Shown in pieces: positions 1-9,631 of a DNA stretch of 64,000 nt. A model generated the notes under the pieces. That model did no database searches. It was not told the DNA's origin and saw only the letters and a list, made by a program, of their open reading frames with translations. The translations under genes were made by a program, and so were the position numbers. How positions within the stretch are numbered: position 1 is the first letter of the stretch; every line of letters begins with the position of its first letter. Origin of the DNA: Planctomycetota bacterium (GTDB taxonomy: Bacteria > Planctomycetota > Phycisphaerae > FEN-1346); NCBI GenBank assembly GCA_030602705.1, contig JAUVZF010000001.1, forward strand, positions 1 through 64,000, in the 5' to 3' direction.

Positions 1-1
1 G

Positions 2-3000
2 TTGAACGAATTCCTTGGGTCTGCACTAAAGCGTCTCCCCGGCGCAGAGGACGCGGTGCTGGAAATCATCGAGCATCCGGACGGTACACGGGAAGCCTTC
101 ATCAAAAACATGCCGGGTATAGGTACTTTCAATATCAGTGACCGGCATCACATGGAGGCGCTATACGCTGCGGTAGAAGAAGGCATCGGCGATCTTGAGG
201 GTACGCGCGATGAGGCTGCGGTTGACTTGTCTGAGGCCGAAATCGCGCCAGAAGCCGCTGTAGCCCCGCCAGTGCCCGCGGTGCCGGAAGTGGCCCCCGT
301 AGTCGCACCTGCCCCTCCAATCGCGCCAGAGGCCGCCGTAGAGCCTCCTGTGGCGGCTGAGAGGGCAGCAGAACGCAGAATAAGCCCGCAGCAGCGCAAA
401 ATCCTAGAACGCCTTGCTTCTCGCTTTGCCATTAGCGAACTCACCCCCGAAGCCCGAGAAGCGGTTATGAGCAGGGCCCAAGACGCCGGGGCGACAGTCC
501 TCGCTCTGCCTGAATCTGTGGTAGAGGAAATTGCTACTTGGCCCGACCACAAACAGCAGCGATTCCGCCAAGCCGCCGCCCTCAGAGCGGAGATGTCTCG
601 CCAGGGATTGGATGCAGGCAAACCGCAAGACCGCGAGATGGTTCATGCTGCCGCCATCGCTCGCGGGCAACTCGGACCACCCGCAGCGCTGGAGGCTCTG
701 CCAGCACCCCCCGTAGGGCCTCCTGTGGCACCTGTGGCACCCGAAGTGCCTACAGACGTGCAGGAGAAGTCCGAGAAGCAGGGTTTCGGTCTGCTTTCCG
801 ATGAAGAGGGCGCCTTTAGACTTGGCCCCAAGAGAGACGTTGCGGACTCCGTGCGAGAATCCGTAAACAAAGACCCGCAGGCCCGCAAGTTCCATGAGGC
901 TGGTGTTCGCAGCGAGGAAGCCGTTCGCGCGATGGGTCGTAACAAACTCCGACGGCTCTACCGTATCTTCAAGCGCAAAGGCATTGATGTTTCCGCCAAT
1001 GCCAAACGGGCGCTCCTGAGAACAAAGAATGAGGCTGCACGCCGGGCGGCTCGTCTACACGACCTTGTCTATGGTGCATCACCTGCCGGAACACTGCGCT
1101 TCCAAGACGCCGTGCGTGATATTCTCTCGCCGCTCTCGTGGAACGAGGAGTTTGAACTCGGCCTCTATCTCCAGGCCGTTCGGACGGTTGAGGTCGATGA
1201 GGTTGTTCGTCAACGCGCGGCAAAGCGGGCATTCGGTATACCGTCCGCGCAAGAGGCCATCGAGAGACGCACGGCCGAGATAACGGCTGCGCCGCTTCTC
1301 GCCGGTCAAATTCCTGTGATCACCCCTGCGGATGTTGAGGAAAATCTTGTCTGGATGATGCAGCATCCGGAAGGCATGGACGTTGCAGAGGCGCAGGCTT
1401 TCGTTCAGCAGGCTCAGGCCGCGCCAGGCTTTGAGAAGTTGCGAACTGCAGCAGAGAAATATTGGGCGGTTCACCGCGAGAACCTCGCGCGGTTGCATGA
1501 AGAAGGAATTGTCGGTGACGCGGCATTCGCGTATCTGACGGAGAAACACCGGGCGTATCATCCGCGCCTATTCCTCCAATGGCTTGACCCCGTGGCTTAC
1601 ACAACCCGCATCGGCGGTCGGACCATCAGCGTTACGGAGAGCGGCATTGAAGCGCTGGACGAGGGTAGTACCAACCAACTTGTGAATGACCTGCGCTTCT
1701 TCCTCGCGCAGAAAATGGTCCGAACCGAGACGCGAATTGCGATGAACAAGGCTAACCGGGCATTGCTCGAATTCGCTCGCGATGCACCAGATAATGAGTT
1801 GGGCATCCGCGAAGCGCGCATCATTGGTGCGCGGCCCGATGGTTCCTTGGAGTTCGAGAAGATACCTGCTGGGATGCGGGCCATCTATGTTTTTGAGGAA
1901 GGTGTTCGCCGACCCATACTCGTTCCGACTGAATTCTCACAGGAATGGGTGACGCAGACTCCGGAAATGTCGGCCTCACTCGCCAATGCTATCCGCTGGC
2001 TCTCCGGGGCGAACATCGTCAAGCCATTCGCCACAGGCTACAACTGGGCATTTGCCTTTACGAACGTGCCGCGTGACGTGGGCTTGGTTTGGTTTGCAAG
2101 TGAATGGCTCGCACAGGAAACGGGCGTCCATCTCTATTCTTCCTTGATGCCCGTTGCGGCCGTTCAGATGTCGCGCGATTTCAAGGCCGTCCTCAACGAC
2201 ACTCTCCGTAGGCAGGGTCGATTCGTCGATTACATCGAAGAGGGTGGCGGGATGGAGTTCCTGACGCATTACGGCGCGATTCGCAGGGGCGGTTGGCAGG
2301 TCGGTGCTTTGGATGAGACACAGCGCCGATTCAATCAAGAATCCAATCGCGTCAAGAACTTCCTATCTTACATCGGCGAAACGAGCGAACTAGTAACGCG
2401 GCTCATGCTGCGCGAACGGGCACTCAAGAACCTTGCCAAGCAGCGCGGCGTCGGCATAGATAAATTGACCAAGGCCGACCGGCAAACCGCCACTTGGATT
2501 GCCCGTGCCTATCTCGACTTTTCTCAGGGCGGTTCGTGGACGAAGGCAATCGACACAGGCATACCCTACCTCAACGCAGCGGTCCAAGGCTTGCGGAGCG
2601 GCGTCAAGAGCGGCGTGGCGAATCCTAGAGCATTCACGTTTCGTGTGGCGCAGATCGGTGCCATTTCGTCTGGCTTGGTCGCACTCGCCCTTATGAAAGG
2701 CAAGGACTTCTGGGACAGCGTGCCGGACAACATGAAGGACCGTTATTTCATCATCCCGCTTCCAGGCGGCTTGGGCGAATACACAGACGACCAAGGCAAC
2801 AAGCGTTGGTACTATCTGACGATTTCCAAGCCCGAGGTTGTCCGACCGTTTTGTGCGGTCTTTGAGATTCTGGCAGAGGCAAAATTGACAGGCGAGATGC
2901 CAGAGCGCTCTTGGACGGGGGCCACCAAAGACGTCTTCGAGGTCGTGCCGTTTGCCAAACTGCCGCCGACCATCGGGGCATTCTTTGCCTACGCTGGCAA

Positions 3001-3790
3001 CTTTGATTCGTGGCGGTTTGAGCGGGTGTGGCGTGGCGAAGAGGTGGAGGCCCAAGAGGAGATAACTTGGCGAACCCATCCGGCGTTCGTCAAACTTGCT
3101 GAGACGGCGGATAAAGGTGGCCTCAAAATTTCCCCCGCTCGGCTTCAGCGCGCGATAGGAACCATCGTGCCACCGTACAACCCCGTCATCGCTGGCATCT
3201 CCTACGCGGGCCACGGACTTGTGGACGAATCCTCGGAAAAGGAGAAGGCTCAGATACGCAACGCCGCCTTTCGCAACATCACGGGCATTGGGCGGATCAT
3301 CCGAACGACGCCAGTGCGGCTGCCGGCGGAAAAGATGCGCCGCGCAAAGGTTGCCGAGACAACGCGGCGGCACAAGCAGAATCGTGAACTCACCAAACGA
3401 TTCAGGGCGGGTGAAGAACCGCGTGCCATTCTCCGCGACTTCATCGCCAAGCAGGAACCTCTGGACAAAAAGCGGCTGGCCGACCGCCTGAGGCGCATGA
3501 TCAGGGTCAAAGGAGTCGAACCGTGGTGGCTTGACCTCGGCGATTTGCAAGTGCCAGAAGTCCGCGCTCGTATGTTCGCCGACCGTTATATCAAGGCCGA
3601 TGAAGCGGAGAGAAGAGAGATGGTCAAAATGGCGACACGGCTTGGCTTGCGGTCGAAGCGATTCGACTACGCGCTGGGTCGGTTTCGGGCATTGTACGAA
3701 AAGGAAACAGGCCGAACCGCCGAACCTGTCGAAACGCCGATTGGCAAGGTTCTTCGGGAGCGGCGGGAAAGGCGCGAACGAGAGAGATAG
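2..3790 (+). CDS. Large phage polyvalent-type protein (LPD-like), 5' partial
   Basis: 1262-aa ORF open at the window edge; Ala/Pro-rich N-terminus, long alpha-helical body, C-terminal segment (SELVTRLMLRERALKNL...DFSQGG...PYLNAAVQGLRSG) typical of large polyvalent phage proteins. Confidence 0.65.
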   Translation: MNEFLGSALKRLPGAEDAVLEIIEHPDGTREAFIKNMPGIGTFNISDRHHMEALYAAVEEGIGDLEGTRDEAAVDLSEAEIAPEAAVAPPVPAVPEVAPVVAPAPPIAPEAAVEPPVAAERAAERRISPQQRKILERLASRFAISELTPEAREAVMSRAQDAGATVLALPESVVEEIATWPDHKQQRFRQAAALRAEMSRQGLDAGKPQDREMVHAAAIARGQLGPPAALEALPAPPVGPPVAPVAPEVPTDVQEKSEKQGFGLLSDEEGAFRLGPKRDVADSVRESVNKDPQARKFHEAGVRSEEAVRAMGRNKLRRLYRIFKRKGIDVSANAKRALLRTKNEAARRAARLHDLVYGASPAGTLRFQDAVRDILSPLSWNEEFELGLYLQAVRTVEVDEVVRQRAAKRAFGIPSAQEAIERRTAEITAAPLLAGQIPVITPADVEENLVWMMQHPEGMDVAEAQAFVQQAQAAPGFEKLRTAAEKYWAVHRENLARLHEEGIVGDAAFAYLTEKHRAYHPRLFLQWLDPVAYTTRIGGRTISVTESGIEALDEGSTNQLVNDLRFFLAQKMVRTETRIAMNKANRALLEFARDAPDNELGIREARIIGARPDGSLEFEKIPAGMRAIYVFEEGVRRPILVPTEFSQEWVTQTPEMSASLANAIRWLSGANIVKPFATGYNWAFAFTNVPRDVGLVWFASEWLAQETGVHLYSSLMPVAAVQMSRDFKAVLNDTLRRQGRFVDYIEEGGGMEFLTHYGAIRRGGWQVGALDETQRRFNQESNRVKNFLSYIGETSELVTRLMLRERALKNLAKQRGVGIDKLTKADRQTATWIARAYLDFSQGGSWTKAIDTGIPYLNAAVQGLRSGVKSGVANPRAFTFRVAQIGAISSGLVALALMKGKDFWDSVPDNMKDRYFIIPLPGGLGEYTDDQGNKRWYYLTISKPEVVRPFCAVFEILAEAKLTGEMPERSWTGATKDVFEVVPFAKLPPTIGAFFAYAGNFDSWRFERVWRGEEVEAQEEITWRTHPAFVKLAETADKGGLKISPARLQRAIGTIVPPYNPVIAGISYAGHGLVDESSEKEKAQIRNAAFRNITGIGRIIRTTPVRLPAEKMRRAKVAETTRRHKQNRELTKRFRAGEEPRAILRDFIAKQEPLDKKRLADRLRRMIRVKGVEPWWLDLGDLQVPEVRARMFADRYIKADEAERREMVKMATRLGLRSKRFDYALGRFRALYEKETGRTAEPVETPIGKVLRERRERRERER

Positions 3791-3843
3791 GTACACTGCG
3801 GAAAAGGAGGACAAATAAGATTCGACAACTTAACGATAGAACT

Positions 3844-3933
3844 TTGCCTTGCCTCACCGCGCCGTGCCCTGCCGCGCCACGCCTCGCCGGGCCTCGCCGC
3901 GCCCCGCCGCACCCTGTCTGGCCAAGCCACGCC
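3844..3933. repeat. Degenerate pentanucleotide tandem repeat, (NNGCC)x18
   Basis: ttgcc ttgcc tcacc gcgcc gtgcc ctgcc gcgcc acgcc tcgcc gggcc tcgcc gcgcc ccgcc gcacc ctgtc tggcc aagcc acgcc, read directly. Confidence 0.9.
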
Positions 3934-3989
3934 ATTGTGAATAATACGCGAAAACGAACCGAAGTCAAACGGAAAAAGGAGGATAAGCA

Positions 3990-4259
3990 ATGGAAGCGCT
4001 GAGAGCACTATTTCGCAGCCGCAAATTTGTTACCGCCCTAGCGGTCGTTTTGGGCGACGTGCTCGCCCTGACCGTTGGGCCGTGGGCGGGTATTCCCGAG
4101 GACTTGTGCGTCCAATTAGCCACGCTCATCACGCTCATCGGGGCGGTGGTCATCGGGGGCGTGGCCTTGGAAGACTACGGCCTGAAGCGTGCTGGGACCA
4201 CCGTGGTTGAGATACCCGCCGAAACCAAGGAATCCATAGAGAAGGAGGATGACGCATGA
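3990..4259 (+). CDS. Small membrane protein, holin-like
   Basis: 89 aa, hydrophobic segments, in a lysis-like cassette before a lipoprotein; RBS aaaggagg upstream. Confidence 0.5.
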   Translation: MEALRALFRSRKFVTALAVVLGDVLALTVGPWAGIPEDLCVQLATLITLIGAVVIGGVALEDYGLKRAGTTVVEIPAETKESIEKEDDA

Positions 4260-4792
4260 AACGACTTACATCACTTGTAGCCGGGGCACTGGTGCTCCTG
4301 ATGGCGGGGTGCACACAACAGTACCGCATCGAATCGGCTGCCATGCAAGCGCGGTTGGCGCAGGAGGCCGAGACGCAGATCGGCGGCTACCATGCCGCGT
4401 CCGTCACGCTGCTGGAGCGCGCGCAGGCCAAGGTGGAAAACGGCCATGAGCAGTCGCTGCTGCTGCTGGTGGCGCACTTGGCGACGGAGCAACCGCTACC
4501 CCCGCTCGGCGACATCGCCAAGCCGACGGCCACGGACTATATCCAGCATCTTGCGTCTACGCTTTGGACCTCGTTGGATGGCGTGCAGCAGGACCGAAAA
4601 ACAGAGGCGGCACGGTATGCGCTGCTTCAACGCATACTCGCCGGCATCAAGAAGATCGCGGCCCGCAACGCGACGATTGCCATGCGGGAGACGAACGATC
4701 TGGAACAACTCAAGGAACTTGCAGAGGAGGCGCTGCTGAACCGCTTCTTCTCGCCGGTTCCGCTACTGGAGGGAGAAGCCAATGTCCCGTAA
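4256..4792 (+). CDS. Phage lipoprotein
   Basis: Signal peptide with lipobox (VLLMAGC); ATGA overlap with the preceding ORF. Confidence 0.6.
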   Translation: MKRLTSLVAGALVLLMAGCTQQYRIESAAMQARLAQEAETQIGGYHAASVTLLERAQAKVENGHEQSLLLLVAHLATEQPLPPLGDIAKPTATDYIQHLASTLWTSLDGVQQDRKTEAARYALLQRILAGIKKIAARNATIAMRETNDLEQLKELAEEALLNRFFSPVPLLEGEANVP

Positions 4793-4982
4793 CCCAATAA
4801 CCGGTCCGGCAGACGACGCCGCGTACACGCCGGCCCATCCGGAAGTGACGCAGGAGGCGCTGGACGCCGTGGACGTGGTGATGGACAACCACGACGCCAT
4901 CTTCCAGAAGGCCGTCGCGGACACGGATGTTCGGAGCAAGTTGATCAACCTGGCAAAACTGGTGATTGACAGGTTCCTGTAG
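4782..4982 (+). CDS. Hypothetical phage protein
   Basis: 66 aa, overlaps the previous gene, co-directional, RBS ggaggg. Confidence 0.5.
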   Translation: MSRNPITGPADDAAYTPAHPEVTQEALDAVDVVMDNHDAIFQKAVADTDVRSKLINLAKLVIDRFL

Positions 4983-4992
4983 TCGCAGAGAT

Positions 4993-5055
4993 TTGGGGCC
5001 GGGTTGGTGCGAAAGCACCTTCGGGCAAAACCCTCCTCTTTGCCACCGGCCCCAA
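4993..5055 (+). ncRNA. Candidate three-way-junction structured RNA
   Basis: P1 TTGGGGCCGG/CCGGCCCCAA (4993-5002/5046-5055), P2 GGTGC-GAAA-GCACC (5006-5019), P3 GGCAAA/TTTGCC (5024-5029/5039-5044). Confidence 0.55.
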
Positions 5056-5071
5056 TATTTGAGGTTTGCTC

Positions 5072-5236
5072 ATGCCTCTCAAGCCTGGAATGAGTTTTGG
5101 TAACATCGTTGCCGAGATTCTACGCTCCTACAAAAAGACGGGACGCATCGGCAATATCACGCCTCGAAACGCCAAGCACGCCCTGAAAATCGCGCAGGCA
5201 ATAGCGGCCAAGCGCACTGGGGCGCAGCGCAAGTAG
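5072..5236 (+). CDS. Small basic phage protein
   Basis: 54 aa MPLKPGMSFGNIVAEILRSYKKTGRIGNITPRNAKHALKIAQAIAAKRTGAQRK, RBS-like gagg upstream. Confidence 0.45.
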   Translation: MPLKPGMSFGNIVAEILRSYKKTGRIGNITPRNAKHALKIAQAIAAKRTGAQRK

Positions 5237-5306
5237 CCTACCGCAGCAGTTCCAGTTTCGCCAGTTCGGGTTTGGCTGTGGCTGTTGCTGTTGAAGTTGC
5301 CATAGA

Positions 5307-5786
5307 CTATTCCGCCGTTCGAAGACTCTGGGGTCTGTTGCTATGAGCCAGAAGATGGCAGTCTTTACACAGAGCCTGAAGGTCTTCAGGTTTCTCATCG
5401 CCGAGATGCTTGTAAGACAGATGGTGTACCTGAAGAGCGTCGTAGTTCTGACAACGAGAACATTGACCCGCCGCTGCGCAAATTGTCCTGCCCCGCACAT
5501 ATTTCCAATGCGGTGTCTGCAAATATTCGTCGTAAGCAACGAACCAGAGTTCTCTCGTTTTTGATAGTGCCAAGCGCTTCAAAATCTCGGCGAGTTGTTC
5601 CCTTTGCGCATCTGGATGCGCATCTAGTGATTCAAGTGCTTGCTTTATCGACACAATACGGAATTCATCGTCCTCATCCGCCAGCCACTGTTCGATACTT
5701 GGCGTTACTACAAGCCGACCCAAATTATCAAGCGAAAAATGCATTGGAGGGCGTGGGTGGCGCTCGGGTGTTGCTGTGTCTACCAT
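5307..5786 (-). CDS. HNH endonuclease
   Basis: CSRCQNYDALQVHHLSYKHLGDEKPEDLQALCKDCH is a canonical HNH/Cys motif. Confidence 0.85.
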   Translation of the reverse strand: MVDTATPERHPRPPMHFSLDNLGRLVVTPSIEQWLADEDDEFRIVSIKQALESLDAHPDAQREQLAEILKRLALSKTRELWFVAYDEYLQTPHWKYVRGRTICAAAGQCSRCQNYDALQVHHLSYKHLGDEKPEDLQALCKDCHLLAHSNRPQSLRTAE

Positions 5787-5796
5787 TGCTTACTCC

Positions 5797-5973
5797 TCAC
5801 AAGGTTCCCCCCGCCCCCTCCTCGCGCGCTTCCCAGTCCCCGCACCAACTCATCGCCGCCTTTGGAACAACCTGTGGGTGTCTGTGACAGGTCGAACGAT
5901 TGCCCCAAGTGTCCTTGTCTTCGGGAACCCACCACCTGCACGTTACGCACCGCTTCTCGCGCTCAGGCATCAT
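5797..5973 (-). CDS. Small Cys-rich protein
   Basis: RCVTCRWWVPEDKDTWGNRSTCHRHP...SWCGDW; start overlaps the end of the recombinase. Confidence 0.5.
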   Translation of the reverse strand: MMPEREKRCVTCRWWVPEDKDTWGNRSTCHRHPQVVPKAAMSWCGDWEAREEGAGGTL

Positions 5974-6692
5974 GCGCCTCCCTTCTCCCTCAGCAGGATT
6001 TTCCGAACGGTCGCTGCCCGCCATTTGCCCCCGTGCCGCGTCGGAATCTCGTTCGCATCCAGCGCCTTTGCAATCCGATGGTAGCCGATGCCTGCCTTCC
6101 GCATCTTGGCCATCTGGTGTATGACTTTCTGCTCGCCCTCGTCTGGAACCTCATGCACAATTCGTGTCCCTCTTTTCGTCGTCTTGTCTGACGGGACGCC
6201 CCTGAAACCATAGCGCACGCTGCCTGTCATCTCTCCGTGCGCCCTTTTCCACGCCAGACTCGCCTTGGTGCGCTCGCTTATCAGGTCGCGCTCGAACTCG
6301 GCCAGGACTGCCAAAAGCCTGAATACCATTTTTCCGGCGGCGGTCGTCGTGTTGATGTCCTCGCTCAGACTCACAAGGTCGGCTCCGGCCGCCTTCAGTT
6401 GCTCGGCGATTTCGATAGTGTCGTAGGTCGAGCGTGCGAGTCGGGCCAAACTGTAAACGACGAGAACGCCCTTGGTATCACACACCTGGGCCAGCGCCTG
6501 TTGCAGGGCGGGACGGTTATCGGCACGACTCCCGCTCACGCCGTTCTCGACACAGACTCTCTCTAGCGTGCGACCTGCTTGTTCGCACCAGTTGCGGATA
6601 GCGCTCTCCTGCGCTTGTAGGCTGACGCCGTCTGCGGCCTGGCCTGCGGTTGATACACGGACGTAGCCAATGGCTTTGGGCGGATCAGTCAT
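5970..6692 (-). CDS. Serine recombinase / resolvase family
   Basis: IGYVRVSTAGQAADGVSLQAQ...LVVYSLARLARS...RLLAVLAEFERDLISERTKASLAWKRAHG: serine recombinase signatures. Confidence 0.92.
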   Translation of the reverse strand: MTDPPKAIGYVRVSTAGQAADGVSLQAQESAIRNWCEQAGRTLERVCVENGVSGSRADNRPALQQALAQVCDTKGVLVVYSLARLARSTYDTIEIAEQLKAAGADLVSLSEDINTTTAAGKMVFRLLAVLAEFERDLISERTKASLAWKRAHGEMTGSVRYGFRGVPSDKTTKRGTRIVHEVPDEGEQKVIHQMAKMRKAGIGYHRIAKALDANEIPTRHGGKWRAATVRKILLREKGGA

Positions 6693-6988
6693 TTCGGTTC
6701 CTCTTCCTGTTTCTTCCTGATATGCACATTCTTCTCGCCCTTCTCGATAAAGGCGATAACGCAGACGACGAACTCGTCTTCCGGGCCGTAGAGATTGCCG
6801 CAGATTTCCTTCAGCCCCATAAATTGTTTGATGCTCTCATAGACCTCGTTGTCAATCCGCAGGTGGATTTCTTTGTGGCCCTTCTTGGTCTTGCTCATTT
6901 GCCTTCTCTTCTTGCACTGTCGCGAGAATCGCCATGGTCGCAGACGGGACAGATGCTGCCCCCAGACGCCGGGCGTATGCCGCAAATA

Positions 6989-7294
6989 TCACAAACTTGC
7001 CCGCAATTCATCGCGAGCCTCCCTGAGGTCCCGCTCCAGGTCCCGCACCAATGCTGCCAAGTCCGTCACCCGTTGCTGCAGCGCGTCCCGCTCTGCGCAG
7101 ACCTGCCGCAGTTTGTGCTCTGTGTCAGCCAGCATCCTGCGGAGGTCGTCGCACTGGGCTTCGGCATCGTCAGCGCGCTCATTGGCAGCACCCAAGGTGT
7201 GGCTGGCCACGGCGAGTGGGTCGGGCCCATAAAGCGGTCTGTCGGTTCGGACATTACCCTGCATCGGCCGGTCACCAGAGCCAGACATAATCAT
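6989..7294 (-). CDS. Hypothetical coiled-coil phage protein
   Basis: 101 aa, heptad-like C-terminal half. Confidence 0.4.
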   Translation of the reverse strand: MIMSGSGDRPMQGNVRTDRPLYGPDPLAVASHTLGAANERADDAEAQCDDLRRMLADTEHKLRQVCAERDALQQRVTDLAALVRDLERDLREARDELRASL

Positions 7295-7297
7295 CTC

Positions 7298-7807
7298 CTA
7301 AATCACATGCGCCCACAGTTTTCGACGAACAACGGAAGAAACCGTTGATTGGTCCATGCCATAGGCGCGGGCCAAAGCATACTGGCTGATGCCGCCTGCC
7401 GCGTAACGGCTTCGGATGTTGCGAATCTCTTGCTCTGTATACCTGGCGTTACCTTGTCGTTCGCCGCACGCCTGTCGATTTTTGTGATCTCTGTCATGCA
7501 TATTGTCCACATGATTTCCTATAAAAAGGTGGTGCGGATTTTGGCAACTAGGGCAATCACAGTGATGACAAACCAAGAGACCAGATGGAACCGGACCGTT
7601 GGCGATTGTCCAGACGACACGATGTGCGCGAAATGTTTTCCAGAAACCACTTCCCTCCAAACGCAGGACGAAATAGCCATAGCCGTTATTACTCTTGCTT
7701 GCCCGCCACTCCCAGCACTCATCAATCCCTCGAATACGGACATGGAACCAGAAGCGCAGAATGTCTTGTTTGCTCAGCGACGGGATGATACAGTGAACTT
7801 TAGGCAT
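7298..7807 (-). CDS. Free-standing HNH endonuclease, paralog 1
   Basis: DECWEWRASKSNNGYGYF...RAHRVVWTIANGPVPSGLLVCHHCDCPSCQNPHHLFIGNHVDNMHD plus C-terminal HTH; homologous to four other ORFs here. Confidence 0.88.
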   Translation of the reverse strand: MPKVHCIIPSLSKQDILRFWFHVRIRGIDECWEWRASKSNNGYGYFVLRLEGSGFWKTFRAHRVVWTIANGPVPSGLLVCHHCDCPSCQNPHHLFIGNHVDNMHDRDHKNRQACGERQGNARYTEQEIRNIRSRYAAGGISQYALARAYGMDQSTVSSVVRRKLWAHVI

Positions 7808-7835
7808 GGCTCTCTCCTCAGAAGAGGGTTTTGCT

Positions 7836-7909
7836 TAGAGCGCCCTGCGGTCCGTTCCGTAGGGCGTTCGCTTCATCCAAAGAATACAGGAAAGAGCCCG
7901 CCCTGTCAA
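7836..7909 (-). promoter_or_regulatory. Promoter plus hairpin leader of HNH paralog 1
   Basis: On minus: TTGACA (7909-7904), 17 bp, TATTCT (7886-7881), then GCGAACGCCCTACGGAACGGACCGCAGGGCG. Confidence 0.65.
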
Positions 7910-7912
7910 GAC

Positions 7913-8287
7913 TCATGGGGTTCCTTTCTGCACCGTCCGCAGAATCGCCTCGGCGCGCTCCCGGGCGCTGGCGTGGGCAAAGTTGTAGTCGGGAACGTGG
8001 CAAGTTTCGTGAACGATCGTCCTTAGCGCCGCAACCCATTTACTCTCACCATTCCAGCCGTATTTCTCCTTCAGCCGCTCCTCGGCAGCGTGGCAGATGT
8101 CCAAGGACTGCGTGCAGCGCGGGATGTACATCTCGCCGCCCAGTTCCGGGCAAGCGGGGTCAATGCCCGTAAGCGCACCGATCCGGTCCGGGCGCACGCT
8201 GAAGCGAATCTCTGTCCAGCCCTCTGCGCGGGCAATCGCCGCGTCGAGGTCTTCGTCGGCTAGTGCGTGAATCTCGGCTGTGTTCAT
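7913..8287 (-). CDS. Small phage protein, ABA-sandwich-like, paralog A
   Basis: [23 protein letters not shown]...LDICHAAEERL...FAHASARERAEAILRTV; paralogous to 8460-8906. Confidence 0.55.
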   Translation of the reverse strand: MNTAEIHALADEDLDAAIARAEGWTEIRFSVRPDRIGALTGIDPACPELGGEMYIPRCTQSLDICHAAEERLKEKYGWNGESKWVAALRTIVHETCHVPDYNFAHASARERAEAILRTVQKGTP

Positions 8288-8460
8288 TACTCGCCTTCCT
8301 TCCATCTTGCCAGACACGCTTCACAGTACCAGCCTGCCGGCTCGCCATCGTCATATTCAATCCCCGCCATAACCTCGCCGCGCTCGAAGTGCCGGTCGCA
8401 TCCGGCACACTGCTCATGCTTCTGCCCCAGGGCTTGCATGTGCATTCTGACCACGGCCAT
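8287..8460 (-). CDS. Small zinc-ribbon-like protein
   Basis: 57 aa with CAGC...CEAC; start/stop overlaps with neighbours. Confidence 0.5.
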   Translation of the reverse strand: MAVVRMHMQALGQKHEQCAGCDRHFERGEVMAGIEYDDGEPAGWYCEACLARWKEGE

Positions 8461-8906
8461 CACTCGCTCTCCTTCGCCTGCATCGCCACCAGGATCGCCT
8501 CGGCCCGCTGGCGGGCGCTGGCGTGGGCAAGTTCTCCGCAGTCGCAGTCGGTAGCAAATTGGTCGTTGTAGAGGCAGATTCCGAAAGCCCTTAGCAATCC
8601 CATCTTTTTCAACTGCTCCTCGGCGGCGTGGCAGAGGTCGAGACTTTCGCAAAATGACATGGACGAAGGCATGTTTGAATCTAAGGCGCCGTGAAGCAAT
8701 CCGTCCAGTTCCTCATCGGCTAATGCGTGAATCTCATCTGCTGTCATGGCTTCTCCTCCGCTTCCGCCGCTATCCTTTTCCAGTTCGATGAGTTTGTGAT
8801 TCGCCTCCATCAACTCCGCGGCCAGTCTTGCCACGTCATCGCGCGTGGCGGCGTCGGGATGGACGGACAGCATCGGCACACGCTCCGCCCAAGGCAGTAT
8901 TGTCAT
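8460..8906 (-). CDS. Small phage protein, ABA-sandwich-like, paralog B
   Basis: [18 protein letters not shown]...[11 protein letters not shown]...[17 protein letters not shown] matches 7913-8287. Confidence 0.5.
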   Translation of the reverse strand: MTILPWAERVPMLSVHPDAATRDDVARLAAELMEANHKLIELEKDSGGSGGEAMTADEIHALADEELDGLLHGALDSNMPSSMSFCESLDLCHAAEEQLKKMGLLRAFGICLYNDQFATDCDCGELAHASARQRAEAILVAMQAKESE

Positions 8907-9202
8907 GACTTCTCCTTTGCCGCCGCTTCCAGTGCCGCCATTGGCCTTGCCGCCTTGTTCATGGGCTCTTCTTCGCTTTCTTCCGCTTCTTGTTCTCGCG
9001 CTGTGCGAGAATCAATGCTGCTGTGTTGAGAACTTCGGGGGCCACGCGATACGCCGCCCACCAGACATTTGTTCTTGTCGCGGTTTGAGCCGCCGCGACA
9101 AGGTTTTCCAAAGAGCGGGTGTTTCGTCTTTTGAGTCGCCGCTCGATTTCAGAGGACATTGCGGCGTGAAGTTTGCCGAACGGCAGCAAGAGCCTGGAGC
9201 GT

Positions 9203-9631
9203 TCATCCGCTAACATGGTTTCTCCCTCCTTCCCCCGCCGCCTCCAGAGTCTCCGCAACCGCCGCACCGAAGGCGTCGATGATGTGTGTTGCCGCGCTCC
9301 TGGCAACCGCGCTCAGTGTCTCGGCGGCGGTCAAATCGTAGAGCCAGATGTGAACTTTCTCCCCTTCGCCCCTGCCTCTCCATTCAAATCCCATCTCCCG
9401 AATCTTCACCTCCAGTTCGGAGAGGTCGCGGGCGGGATAGGCAAGCCAGTGGTTGCGGTCGTACCAATGACCATCAGGGTATTGCGTTACCACCCCATCG
9501 GCAAGAAACTCATCTTCGCCGGGCATAAGAAGCCAGTGCCGGTGTCTGGTAGGAGATTTTGTAAACGGCCACACTACCGCCAGCCGCTTGCTCGTCTCGG
9601 GATTCGTCACGATTCCTGTCCCTGGTTTCAT
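9203..9631 (-). CDS. Hypothetical phage protein
   Basis: Start at MKPGTGIV with gaggagaag RBS. Confidence 0.45.
   Translation of the reverse strand: MKPGTGIVTNPETSKRLAVVWPFTKSPTRHRHWLLMPGEDEFLADGVVTQYPDGHWYDRNHWLAYPARDLSELEVKIREMGFEWRGRGEGEKVHIWLYDLTAAETLSAVARSAATHIIDAFGAAVAETLEAAGEGGRNHVSG

Noticed and set aside
2390-3814. 474-aa minus ORF opposite the large phage protein
   Set aside because: Antisense shadow ORF of 2-3790; no domain-like motifs.
5307-5786. HNH gene as part of a Cas/Tas effector
   Set aside because: Ordinary small phage HNH endonuclease, distant from both arrays.
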